From Eumeta japonica (lineage: Eukaryota > Arthropoda > Insecta > Lepidoptera > Psychidae): DNA of 64,000 bases. The first letter of the stretch is position 1, and each line of letters starts with the position of its first letter. Made by a program: the position numbers and the translations under genes. The stretch spans positions 1 to 64,000 of the forward strand of contig BGZK01002112.1 in the NCBI GenBank assembly GCA_005406025.1, given 5' to 3'. Below, piece by piece: positions 45,460-56,713 of the stretch. The notes under the pieces are model-generated. The model was given only the letters and a program-made list of their open reading frames with translations, searched no databases and had not been told where the DNA came from.

Positions 45460-45829
45460 GATATAGTATAAAAATCTTGGCTTGTGACTTATTTTATTTC
45501 ATTATCATAATTGTTTAGGATTTGAGTATTTGTGTGTCCATTTTCAATTTCGGTCTCTAATCTGATTTTCCTCCGAGATTGTGCTTTATTTTGGCTATAG
45601 ATTTTATTTTGTTTTTATTGAAGTTTTTATTGTAAATATATTACTTAATTTTAGTCAAACTTTTAAATTTGAATTTGATTTAATTTTAGCATTTTTACAT
45701 ATTTTATATTTAATTTTAAGTCTAATTTTGGCTGAGATTTTATCGGCTGTTAGCGGTCCGCCTCCGAGTATATACAGACTAACAGGGATACGGGGACAGG
45801 TATCAATAAAATAACTGCGGACACATATA

Positions 45830-45995
45830 GATTTAAAAATTCCGTGTCGATTAAGACCTGTCTTGAGGCAATCGGGGCACGGGAGGGTGCGGATAAGGTC
45901 AAAAGGCCTCTACCTGAGCCGAGGGCTTAATTTTATTCGACCCGCTAAAAAGGCCAGAGGTGCTCGGTTGCTAGTGGAGAGGTCCCCAGAGCTGT
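45830..45995 (+). other. GC-rich leader island, copy 1 of F
   Basis: It contains GTCGATTAAGACCTGTCTTGAG, GGGGCACGGG, GAGCCGAGGGCTTAA, CGACCCGCTAAAA and GGAGAGGTCCCCAGAGCTG, in the same order as in E3 and in copy 2. CCCGTG of the other copies is CCCGCT here, so the CACGGG pairing is lost. Confidence 0.6.
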
Positions 45996-46191
45996 TTTTA
46001 ATTTTATTCACTTGGGTTTTTTTTTGTAATCATTATTTGTAAATTCGACATCTTTGTACTACATTGCTTTAAAAAAAATTTATAATAACATATTCAAAAT
46101 TTTATCTTGCATTTTAAAGTTCAATATTCAAAATTTATAGTTAATTAATAGTTTTGGCTGAGATTGTATATTGGGCGGAAGCATATAGAGT

Positions 46192-46365
46192 TTAAAAGTC
46201 CACGTCGATTGAGGCCTGTCTTGAGGCGATCGGAGCACGGGATGAGACGGAAAAGTCAAAAGGCCGATATTTTAGCCGACGGCTTAATTTTGTATCGACC
46301 CGTGAAAAGTGCCGAATCGGTGCTACATTGCCTGACCTGCTAGTGGGGAGGTCCCTGGAGTTGTT
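46192..46365 (+). other. GC-rich leader island, copy 2 of F
   Basis: It contains GTCGATTGAGGCCTGTCTTGAG, GAGCACGGG, TAGCCGACGGCTTAA, CGACCCGTGAAAAGTGCC and GTGGGGAGGTCCC. The distance from copy 1 is about 360 bases. Confidence 0.6.
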
Positions 46366-46908
46366 TTATTTTATTTGCCTTATTTTTTATTTTTTTTTTC
46401 TTTCTTTCTCAATAATTGTTTTGTAATCATTATTTGTAAATTCGACATCTTTATACTACATTGCCTTTAAAAATGTATCTTGCATTAAAGTTCAATATTT
46501 AAAATTAATTTTAATTATCTTTACCTGGGGAGGCGGGCCGCGATAGTCGCTCAGTACTCTTTTTGATCTGTTTGTATTGAATTGTTTTGCTATACATTTT
46601 GCTATACATTTAGAAATTTTACAACTTTACAATTTGACATTTTATTTTATTTTTACCTTTTAACATTTTAAAATTTATTGTAATTTATTCATTATAACTA
46701 TAATCATTTTTTTATTAATTTATACTATTTATTTTATTGCAATTGAATATTTTAACTTTGATTTTACATTTTATTTTAATACTTTTACATTGTTTTAACT
46801 TACTTTTGAAATAAATTTTAAAATTTCTGAAAGATTTTACATTCTAACGATGCCCCCGAGGAAATTGAGGAATTGTGTGGAGTCTCTGGGGTGCCGGGTC
46901 GGGAGAGG

Positions 46909-47366
46909 ATGTCTACAAGGCGGGTCACGAAAGGGGCGTCTACGTCCAAATCTGAGCGTGAGCCCATTGTTCCCAAGAAGGGCTAAGGGCTGGGACGGTG
47001 ACAAAGAAAAAAATTATATCACAAAAATTACGACTACGACACCTGTCCCCTGTACCCCTCAGAAACAGCAGGCAATGGGGCGAAGTACCCAATGAGAACA
47101 AAGGAGCGCGGGGGATCGAGAGGTTCCGAACGACGGTGCTGTCGCGGCGGGGGCTCCGCCGGCAAAGCTGATGGTAGAGGTGGAGCCGGCCGACGTCACC
47201 GTAGCGGCAGCTAGAGAGTTGGACGTCGGAGTATTCGCCGCCCTGGAAGCGGTAGGAGACTTCGCCAGACGGGCGAGTCTTAAAGAAGAAATAGGCCGCC
47301 CGTGTCGGGGAGACCGACGCCTGTGGGCCTGTCCGGGGGTACTTCGCGGCAGGTCCGTCCGTCCGA
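46909..47366 (+). pseudogene. F ORF1 fragment fused to ORF2
   Basis: ATG 46909 gives MSTRRVTKGASTSKSEREP as in G. Frame changes follow. The frame 47171-47389 holds VEVEPADVTVAAARELDVG and VGDFARRASLKEEIGRP. Near 47366, where G continues toward its coiled coil, F jumps to endonuclease sequence. The coiled coil, the zinc knuckles and most of the endonuclease are missing. Confidence 0.82.
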
Positions 47367-50212
47367 GATGTAACATCCTTGGACCATAACGCGGTCAAGT
47401 TTGCCATGCGAGTGGAGGGACGATCCGGCTCTCGACCTCTCTCTGGTACACGAGTCTACAATACGGCAAAGGCTCGATGGTCGGAGTTCGGAACAGCAAT
47501 GGATGCTGCTCTAAACGAACGGACTCTGACCGTCGAGATGGTGAAATCTGTGGGTTCGTGCGATCAACTCGACGAGGTTGTTGAGACTTACACCGAGTGC
47601 ATCCGACAAGCTTACAACGCTGCTTTTCCACGTAAAAGCTCGAAAACTCGTGGACTGAAACGGGATGTGCGCACCAAGGGGCTGAAACGGGATGTGCGCA
47701 CCAAGAAGCGGTGCATCTGAAATGTGGCCCCTAGCAGACGGAAGTACGTTGTCGGGAAATATGTGCAAGCTAGGGAGGATTACGAGAGAGCAGTAGCAGA
47801 GGCGCAGACCACGAGCTGGAAGCGGTTTTGCTCTGTACAGGACGGAGAGAGCCTGTGGGACGGCATCTACAGGGTCATCAGGGAAACGGGAAAAAACCAG
47901 GAGGATGTCCTACTAAAAACTGACTCGGGACAAGTTTTAGATCTAAACGAGTCAGCGACCCTCCTGGCGGAAAACTTCATCCCTGATGACCGGGTCGATA
48001 CTGACGATCCGGATCATACGGAAGTCAGACGGCGAACCGACGGAGGTAGTCAACCACTTGAAACTTCGGGGGATCTGCCCGGGGTGGACCCACCTTTTAT
48101 CCAGGCCGAGATTAGAAACGCTCTTAAAGCGTTTCACCCTCGGAAGGCCCCGGGCATTGATGGGTTCACCTCGGACATATGCCAGGTGGTAATTTTCCGG
48201 TACCTGGGTCTGTTCCTGGCGATGGCCAATAAATGCCTTGAGCTGGGATACTTTCCCCGGGCCTGGAAGGTAGCTGCCATAAAGGTGATCCCGAAGCCGG
48301 GTAAGGAAGACTACGCCCATCCGAAGTCTTACCGTCCTATAGGTCTGCTCCCTGTACTGGGCAAAACAGTGGAAAGGATGTTGGTCGGACGCCTCCAGTG
48401 GCATTTAATGCCAAAGTTATAGGCGACGCAGTATGACTTAACGCCACAGCGCAGAACGGAGGACGCCCTCTATGATCTAATGACACACATCTATAAAGAG
48501 TTAAATCTCAAAAAGATCATTTTAATGGTGTCGTTGGACATGGAGGGTGCTTTCGACAATGCGTGGTGGCCGGCGTTGGAGACCCAGCTGCGCGCCCAAA
48601 ACTGCCCGGTAAACCTCCATGGCATGGTTCGAGGCTACCTTCGGGACCGGGAGGTAGTCGTCAGGTACGCTGGAGGGGAGTGCATGAAAAGGACTTCAAA
48701 GGGTTTATACAGGGCTCTATAGCCGGTTCAACCTTTTGGAACCTAATTCTGAATTCCGTACGCCGAGAATTCGGGGAACTCGGCGTATACGTGCAGGCGT
48801 TCGCGGATGTGGTCCTCAAGTTCTCCGGACAGTCGGCTTCGTCGATCGAGGAGGAGGCCAACCGCACTCTAGCTCGCGTGCAGTGCTGGGGAGTCAGAAA
48901 TAAGGTGAGATTCGCGCCATCGAAAACAAATTTGATGGTGCTGACCAAAAAGCTGAAATATGACGACCCAGTGGTGCACATGAATGGCGAGCAGATTAGC
49001 TCGGTTAGCGAAATACGCCTCCTCGGTCTGACCATAGACAAAAAGCTGACGTTCATTCCTTATGTCGCCAAGGCCTGTAAAAAACTATAAATATCTATAA
49101 GGGCTTAGCCCGAGCGGCCAAGGCGACGTGGGGTCTGAGTCCGGAGGTCGTGAGGACCATATTCATTATTGTGATCGAGCCAACCGTGCTGTTGTCTCGA
49201 TCCGATTGTCGAGATGCCGTCGACCGGGAACTCGAGAAGCCCGTGTATTTCGGCGACTTGCCTCACCCTGCGAATGTGCCCGAGATCGGGTACGAGAGCA
49301 TCGAGGACCTCGACTCCCAGACATTGGACCGTTTCGCGGTAAGCTGGCCGCAGATTTTCACCGACGGTAGCCGAATCGAGGGCAAAGTCGGTGCGGCCCT
49401 GACGGAATGGCGGGACGGAGAGGAGACGTGGTACTCGACGCTCCAGCTCGTTTCCTTCTGCACGGTCTTTCAGGCGGAGATGTCGCGCTGCAAAGAGCGA
49501 TGCGGAGGCTGAAGAATGGTAAAGACGGGCTGGTCAACATTTTCAGTGACTTCAAGTCTTCCTTGGATGTATTGACTGGCCTGAGAACCTATCACCCTCT
49601 GGCTCATAAAGCTAGGCGCGACATCTCCGAGATCGTTGCGGAACGCAGGGCTGCGCGCTTATTCTGGGTTAGAGCGCATGCTGGAATCGCGGGTAACGAG
49701 CGTGTGGACGAGCTCGCCAGGCGCACCGCTCTCACCAAGAAGACGGCAGCGGACTATGACAAGTTTCCGCTGTCGTACGCGAAGAAGGTGATTAGAGTGG
49801 CGAGCCTGGAAGAGTGGCAAGAACGATACACCGAGGGAAGCACAGGTGAAATCACCAAATGCTTCTTTCCCCGAGTGGAACCAGCGTAACGGGTCCTCCG
49901 AAAAATAGAAAAGTCATCCCAAATGGCGCAAATCCTTTCAGGACATAGCGAGGGCGCACATTACCTGCACAGGTTTAAACTGAAGAACTCGCCATACTGC
50001 GCCTGTGATCACGATAAAATCCAGGACGTGCTACACGTTCTCGAGGAATGCCCAATATTCCTGCGGGAGCGTGTGGCACTGGAAACGGAGATTGGCGTCA
50101 TAGTCGGGAAGGGGAATTTCCAACAATAATTGAAGACGACCAAAAAAGAGAAAAGTTTTTCTGTTATTGTTGTAAAGTTATAGAAAGAACCTCTAAATTA
50201 AATAGAATTTGA
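47367..50212 (+). pseudogene. F ORF2 remnant: endonuclease end, RT, RNase H, CCHC
   Basis: It starts at the LDHNAVKF version of the endonuclease SDH motif. A 232-codon frame (47724-48422) holds the linker and RT fingers: ESLWDGIYRVIRETGKNQED, HPRKAPGIDGFTSDICQ, YRPIGLLPVLGKTVERML. Motif A reads SLDMEGAFDNAWW near 48530. The FADD box has lost one residue (QAFADVVLKF near 48800). A deletion near 49190 removes the end of the thumb. RNase H is at 49150-49760. The C-terminal SPYCACDHDKIQDVLHVLEEC leads to a stop at 50210-50212 in one of the frames. A local duplication, RDVRTKGLKRDVRTKKR, is seen at about 47660-47705. Confidence 0.88.
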
Positions 50213-50520
50213 AAATAAAGGAATTTAAAAATGAAGAAAATTACAAGGGTAACGATAAATGAAAAAATGAATAGATTTGATAAAATAGGAAATAGGGATG
50301 GTAGGGAAAAACTGTTGTAAATAATATTAATGTAGATTAAGTAAAATGTGATGTATTCAAATTATGTAACAACAAAATGTATCTACGAGGGTTAAAAAAA
50401 AGAAGCAGAAAAAAGAACAGAAAAGAAAGAAAACGTTATTTGACCCTCCCCTATCGCCCCTATAAATTGAAAGAGATGGACGTGAGTGCGATCACATGAA
50501 CCTGACAAAGGTATATACTA
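50213..50520 (+). other. F 3' UTR, long form
   Basis: It contains GAGGGTT followed by an A-rich stretch (50394-50430), then TTATTTGACCCTCCCCTATCG and about 60 more bases. Unlike E1, E3, E4 and H, no clear terminal hairpin or long A tail is seen before the telomere units. Confidence 0.7.
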
Positions 50521-50533
50521 ACTAACCTAACCT
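50520..50533 (+). repeat. Short telomeric tract, target of B
   Basis: AACTAACCTAACC lies between the F 3' end and the left edge of B. It is in the same strand orientation as the tract on the right side of B. Confidence 0.75.
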
Positions 50534-52135
50534 TTGACCATGTGCTAGTTTTGTGCCAGAACGTTTTCTATAATGTCCGCGTCCTTGTGGTAGGCCATTA
50601 CCCCTTTCATGATGAGCAGGGGGTTTGCCGCTTTGGCCGCTTCCACTTTTATTTCTTTGCGTGACCTCATTTTGTTCTGGATGGCCTCCATGTCCTCTTT
50701 TGTGCTGCATTTCAATATCACCTTTTGGTTCCTGGCTTTTCGGACCTTTTCCACTTTTGTACCTGATTTCTTTATGTCGATAGCTTCTCTAATTATTTGA
50801 AGGATGTGTTCTCCCGTATGGGTTTTGTCTTTTGAGGAGACTATCAACGTGTGATTCGGTTGTGGGGTGATGGCGATTTCGCAGCCGCTTCTGCGTATGA
50901 GGATTTGGGGTTTGAGAACTTTCTATGGGTTTCCGCCAGTTCCGTTTCGAGATTCCTTCCCGACATTGGTGGTGTCTTGGCTGTTTTATCCCTCATTGTC
51001 TTCTTTACTGATGACATTGCCTCCATTTTCTCTTGCAGCGGCTGCAGTTGCTCATGCAGATCGATTTGTACGACTCCCTGGCACTGTTAAGACGTTCGCT
51101 AAAATTTTCGACTGCCGATTGAACGGCTTTTAGTTGTTCTTCTACCTTTTCATTTGCGGACAGATGTTTTGGGAGGTTTTTTATTTCATGGAGACTTTTG
51201 TTCGACGTTTCAAGCGTTTTGCTAGTTTCATTCTTTAGAGCCCCCCATTTGGTTCTGAGTTCATCCAATTGTGACGAAAGCGTCTTTATGTCTGCTTCCA
51301 TTTTCTTAGTGGACGGTGTGACACTCTCTTCTTTCGTTTTGGATTTGTTCATCTTCATTTCCCTTAGGGAGGTTTGTATTTCTAGTAGTCGCTTCTTTAC
51401 ATCTATATTTCTCTCCTTGCTTTCCTCTGTTTCATAACCCAGCCAGTCCCTTACTGATTTTGTTTCATCCAGACTTTTTCGGACGTCTTCTCGCGCCTGA
51501 CTGAGTTCTTCTGTCAGCGTATTAACGACGTTCTTTAAATCTTTGTTACGGGCCCTTTCTATTCGCACCAGTTCTTGTGCGTGTTTGGTGCGTTCGGCCT
51601 CTAGATTGTATTTGTGTCCGGGAGTCCGTAAGAGCGAGTACAATCTCGTAGAGTGATTGCAGGCACTCCGCCATGACGCTTTTGCACTCTCGCTTCATAT
51701 TGCCTGCACTCTCTAGGCCCTCTTTGCCTTTCAGAAGCAGTTCGTTTGCTTCCCTAGTCGCCATATCCATTTCCGCCCCCCTTCCCTTTTTCGTTCTCGG
51801 TAACATGCTCAACCTTTTCTTTTCTATTTTACTTTCAGAGAGTGCTGAGATGGTGGGTGAGGGAATCGAACCTTCTTCTATTTCTTGTGGTGACGAGGGC
51901 AACTTGCTTGCTCCCATTCTTTGAACTTTTGTGTTGCGCACCGTCTGAGTTCGACCTGCGTACCGTTTTGCGGGTTGGGATCACTTTTTACGCTTCCCGC
52001 TTCGCTAATGTCGGTTTGCACTCTCAATGGGCGTTTCTCCATCCTCGACTGTAAAGTTCTCAGCCGGGGGTTTTGTGCCCTCTTGATGTGAGATGCTGCA
52101 ACTTCTTCGGTGCGGCTTTGGCTCTTTGCTGACAT
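50534..52135 (-). pseudogene. B ORF1, N-terminal part (inverted segment)
   Basis: Pieces on the minus strand: 52135-51878 (start MSAKSQSRTEE), 51941-51546, 51643-51005 (a long, clearly heptad-like coiled coil rich in Glu, Lys and Leu), 51026-50844 (SSYAEAAAKSP) and 50847-50545 (THTGEHILQIIREAID, VRKARNQKVILKCSTKEDM, ending VLAQN). The order matches the ORF1 of G: N-terminus, coiled coil, YAEAAAKP, RNA-binding-like domain. About four frame changes. Confidence 0.8.
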
Positions 52136-53350
52136 TTTTTTATTTATGTATTTATTTAATTATTTTGTGAGTGTAGTGGTGGCTACCTTTACTGCACAGC
52201 AAGCAGATTTGTTAGTTGCAACTATTGCGTTTCGTATCTATTATGATTGTTATTGTTTAGTTAGACTGGTTTTTGAACATTTTTTTTAAATTCTCTGGAC
52301 TCAACTATTTGTCTCTTGTTCTCCTTTTTACGGGGTTTGATGAGACTTAAGGGAGTTATTTAGAATTTTTATTTTGTCCTATTGTTATTTCCAAGATGTT
52401 AGTGTTAATCCAAATTTTTGGGCAATGGTTATTATATTGTTAGTCCATTTTTGTTAAACTTTGTAAATTCGTGTACACGTGCCTAATGACGCATGTTCTA
52501 ACCGAATTCCGAGAGGTCGCCTTATGAAGAAATGCGGTCGCCGTCCCCAATGACGCAGATTTGCAACTTTCAGTGCACGTGTACTGGGTCGGTCATGCCG
52601 CGATATGTGGTGCTTTGTTAGCGGTAAATTATTTTTTCACCTTTTGGACCCTATTCTGATTTGTAGGAATTTAGGTGTTTTTGAAAAAACTTCTTTATAA
52701 CAAAGAGCACTATTTTTGGAATATAATCTATTCTGTCTACTTATCGTACTTGTGTACTTTATGACCTGCGTGGAAATTCGTTGTGTTCGCACCTAATTTC
52801 GGCGTTTTTTTATATATTTTTCTGTCTCGGTTTTTTCGTTTTTCGCGTGTTTTTGTGATATGTATATCGGTTTCTATTTTCAAATGAAGTCCTGTCCACA
52901 TTTAACTCCTAACTCAGCCAATCTTTGGTGACAAATGTCTACTAAGTCATCGTGTGATATATGTCACTTAAGTTAAGAATAGGGGTCTTCTTTATGAGAT
53001 GAGAATTTTTTATTTTTCTTTCCGGGAAATATTTAGTTTCCTGAGTTTCTTCCTGCTATGTGGTTCCTGTGGGTTATTTGACGGCCTGTGGTGTGCACTT
53101 TGTTATGTACTAAGCACGACACTTTATCGATATCTGAAACGGCTTTTTCTCTTTGAGAAATTTTGAAAACATTACTTTTAATTTCCGAGATAGTGTCAGG
53201 TTCTCACCAGTTGACACCAATACTTGATCACTAAGACACTTGAGACACACTTTTACGCTATTATCGGACAGTTTTGTTTAGCGGAAAATTGTACTTTACA
53301 TAGGTTATTCGCGGAGAGCGATACGAACGCGTGTTGCTTGGTCGGCTCCT
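52136..53350 (-). other. B 5' leader (inverted segment), no gene
   Basis: About 1.2 kb with no supported gene. Read on the minus strand it lies upstream of the ORF1 start at 52135, so it is most likely the 5' leader of the element. The exact inversion junction lies close before 53357, where plus-strand ORF1 coding begins. Confidence 0.55.
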
Positions 53351-53798
53351 GAGAGGTAACTCTCAAAAACATAAACCTAAAAGAAGTGTCGATACGGGTC
53401 AGATGTAGGAAGAGGGCACGCAACCAACTACAGTGCCACCCAGTACTAGAACTAAGCACAAGTGTCCACAAAAGATTCTTAGAAGCAGGAAAATTGTATA
53501 TCGACCTCCAAAAGGTCGCAGTATACGACCAATCCCCCCTGGTCCAGTGTGCTAAATGCTTAGGTTTTGGGCACACAAAAGCTGTTTTCGGGGAAAAAAC
53601 TGCGACATGTAGTTACTGCGCGGACAAAACTCATGAATCGGAAAAATTTCACGTAGAAAACAAAACGAGGAACCGAAATGCAAGAACTGCTGAGAGAACG
53701 AGACCAAAACTGAGGCCAACCACGAGGCCTTTAGCAACAAATACAAGGTAAGGCAGAAATGGAATGAAGTAGACCGATCGCGCATTGGCTATTGCTAA
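53351..53798 (+). pseudogene. B ORF1, C-terminal part with zinc knuckles
   Basis: It begins with LKNINLKEVSIRVRCRKRARN, equivalent to the block before the knuckles in the other copies, then HPVLELSTSVHKRFLEAGKLY, VYDQSPLVQCAKCLGFGHTK (first knuckle, its last Cys replaced), CSYCADKTHES (second) and CKNC (third). It ends DRSRIGYC with TAA at 53796-53798. An early stop and a frame change break the last quarter. Confidence 0.85.
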
Positions 53799-53808
53799 AG
53801 GCAATGAC

Positions 53809-56713
53809 ATGGAAACCAGCGACGCTCCCACAGAAGTAGACACAAAAACGGTTCTGATGATTTAAGCAAATCTCCAGAGATCCAAAGTGGCGACTGCAGA
53901 ATTACTCCTACTGGCGACAGAGAAAGGGATATCGATAGCCTTGATTCAGGAACCCTATGTAAAAAACGAAGGCATCCTAAAACGAAATCCCGGCATCAAA
54001 GTAATACAGTGCACTGTCGGCCGCCAGAAGCCAGTGAAAGCAGCGATAATTGTTTTCGGAGACAAAGTAAAGGTTTCACAGGACCCACAACTAGTCACGG
54101 AAACCGAATCGACCGTCCTATTAAAATTGGCAGAATGAAGCTGGGTATCATCTCGATCTACTTCGAAGGAGACGAGGACATCGAGCCATATATCATCAGA
54201 ATTAAAAAGGCTTGCAAAAATCTGGGAACAGAGAATCTGATCATAGCTGGCGACATAAATGCGTGGAGCTACTGGTGGGGAAGCCAGAGAGAATACAGGA
54301 GAGGCCAAGCTTATAGAGATCTCTTGGACGAAATGGGCTTCCACATCCTCAACACAGGAAGCACTCCCACCTTCGAGACCTATAGGGGTGATAGAATCTG
54401 CAGTAGTATAGTAGACGTGACCGCATGCAGTTCACCCCTAATAGGCAGAGTCGAGAACTGGAGAGTGGACAGAACGGCAACAACATCGGACCACAACGCA
54501 ATCGTGTCCAACCTGCGTCTAAGCGGGCCCATAAAACCCATGGAGCCGATAACAACGCGCAGATATAACACGAACAAAGTAGACTGGACTGAATTCTGTC
54601 TACAGCTCAGAAATACTCTTCAGAAGTACGGAATTGCCGAAAACGTTGAACAAACGAAGAGACCTGAGGATTTAGAAGCGAACAGCAGAGAATATACAGC
54701 AACTATCCAGGAAGTCTGTGAAGAAATATTTCCGAAGATAGGACAGCGGAACAAAGCGCTCTAAAAAAGACGTCTTGCGCAAAAAGAGGAGAATCCGCAA
54801 CGCAGCCCTCACGAGAAAAAAGGCCGTAATCGAAGAATACCTTACGGACAAGACGATATACACTCAGAAAGCCGAAATAGTACAGACAGAAAGCTGGAAA
54901 GAGTACTGCACGACCCAGGACAAGGAAAGCATGTGGGACAAAATATACAGAGTAATAAGGAATAAAAAAGGTATACTGCCAGACACATTGCTGAGAAACT
55001 CAGAGGGCAAAACACTGACCCCACACGAATCAGCAAAACTTCTCGCGTACACATTTTACCCCGACGACTCTGTATCGACGGATATGCCATTCCACATCCG
55101 AACGAGAGAAAGGATAGAAGACAAACCTGTAGAAGGCCTAAGACTGTCGGAAGATGATCCACCGTTCACGATGGTGGAACTGAAGGCAGTCCTGAGAGAG
55201 TTAAATCCGAAAAAGGCTCCGGGACAGACGGCCTGACGGCAGATATCTGCATAGCGGCGATAGAGAGCGAAATTGAAGTATTTCTAGCGATAGCCAATAA
55301 ATGCCTGGAATTGGCTTACTTCCCCACGCACTGGAAGGCCGCACATGTCATAATATCGAAACCTGAAAAAGAGGATTATACCCTCCCGAAATCCTACAGG
55401 CCGATAGGTCTACTATCGATCCCGGGAAAGATAGTGGAAAAATTAATGATGGGTCGAATCCAATGGCACATGCTTCCCTCACTCAGTCCTAAACAATACG
55501 GGTTCATGCCACAGCGAAGTACGCAAGATGCCCTCTACGACCTCATGATTCATGTCAAATAGGAGATAGAAAGCAAAAAAGCGGTACTTCTTATTTCACT
55601 TGATATAGAGGGCGCCTGCGACAACGCATGGTGGCCGGCACTAAAAACAGCTCATCGACAAAAAATGCCCGGGTAATCTATACCAAATGGCATGTTCGTA
55701 CCTCACAAAGCGGAAAATATCGGTCAATTACGCAAGAGAAAGTCACAAAATCCACAAACAAAGGTTGTGCCCAAGGATCCATATGTAGACCAACTTTCGG
55801 GAATATAATCATCGACTCGCTTCTGCAAAGACTGACCGACGCAAAGGTATTTAGGTAATAATGGTGAACGTTAACACGAAACAGTTTGTGTCAACCTCGG
55901 TGTGGAACTGTACATACTTCATAAATTGATACTAACGCACACAACATATTGTTTAACTAAAATAATTATAATCTTGTCTTGATAAAGAAAAAGTAATTAA
56001 ATACAATAAACACAAAAACATAGTTCGCGTAAACGTCGGTGTCATGACATTACTTTTCCGTCAAACTTTATTCTTCTTCGCAGCGTCGCGACACGCGGAG
56101 TCCGGATACGCCACTGGTACACTGTCAGGCATTTGCCGACGATGTAGTCCTTGCTTTCTCGAGTGAATCGAGCTCCACCATAGAAAACGCCGCCATGGAA
56201 GCTATGAAAATCGTCACAAAATGGGGTACCGAAAATAAGCTGAATTTCGCACAACAAAAAACACAAGCTGTGGTGCTAACGAAAAAGGTGAAATTTCAAA
56301 ACCCCACCATGCAAATGGCGGGCTCCCAAATCAACCTAGTTGAAGAGATAAAGGTGCTCGACCTAATAATAGACACGAGGCTAAACTTCCGGTCACATGT
56401 AGCGGCAGTCTGTAAAAAGTCTATCGAAATCTACAAGCGACTATCCTGCAGCGCAAAAGTAACATGGAGTCTGAACAGCGAAATAATAAGGATCATATAT
56501 ACAGTAGAGATCGAACCCATCATGATGTACGCATCGAACACATGGGCCCCGGCGACCGAGTTAGAAATGATCAGATCCGCTTTAAACTCGCTTCAAAGAG
56601 GTTTTGCCATCAAGAGCCTACAGAACGGTCTCACTCACCTCAGCTATGATCCTTGCAGGCTTACTTCCACTGGACCTCAGAATACGGGAAGCAGAGGCGC
56701 TGTACAAAGCAAA
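53809..56713 (+). pseudogene. B ORF2: endonuclease and RT, RNase H deleted
   Basis: ATG 53809 (METSDAPTEVD) follows the ORF1 stop by 10 bases. The endonuclease is at 53880-54520: ANLQRSKVATAELLLLATEKG, IQEPYVKNEG, AGDINAWSYWWGS, TTSDHNAIVSN. RT: NPKKAPG near 55207, SYRPIGLLSIPGKIVEKL, FMPQRSTQDALYDLM, SLDIEGACDNAWW, GCAQGSICRPTFGN, and the FADD box (QAFADDVVLAFSS) after the inserted piece. The thumb extends to EAEALYKA at about 56710, where the sequence jumps to the helicase side. RNase H and the C-terminal motif are absent. Several stops and frame changes. Confidence 0.88.
55859..56127 (+). mobile_element. Small insertion in B RT gene
   Basis: About 270 bases interrupt RT between the residues LTDAKV and QAFADDVV, which are adjacent in the other copies. 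Its right end, read on the minus strand, is CAGTGGCGTATCCGGACTCC, which resembles hAT transposon ends. The left end has no matching inverted copy that I can see. It may be a truncated hAT-derived piece. Confidence 0.55.

Larger units (their letters stand above)
45460..46908 (+). promoter_or_regulatory. F 5' leader with two GC islands
   Basis: Mostly AT-rich. Islands at 45830-45995 and 46192-46365 are related to each other and to the E3 island. The block near 46523 (GGGGAGGCGGGCCGC) resembles E3 12139. No coding region is supported apart from a weak upstream frame joined to ORF1. Confidence 0.6.
45460..50520 (+). mobile_element. F: R1-clade copy with ORF1-ORF2 internal deletion
   Basis: It has an AT-rich leader with two GC islands, an ORF1 start, an abrupt join into the endonuclease end of ORF2, then RT, RNase H, the C-terminal motif and a long-form 3' UTR that ends at a short CCTAA tract. 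The left border is approximate. ORF sequences are closest to G and E3. Confidence 0.82.
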
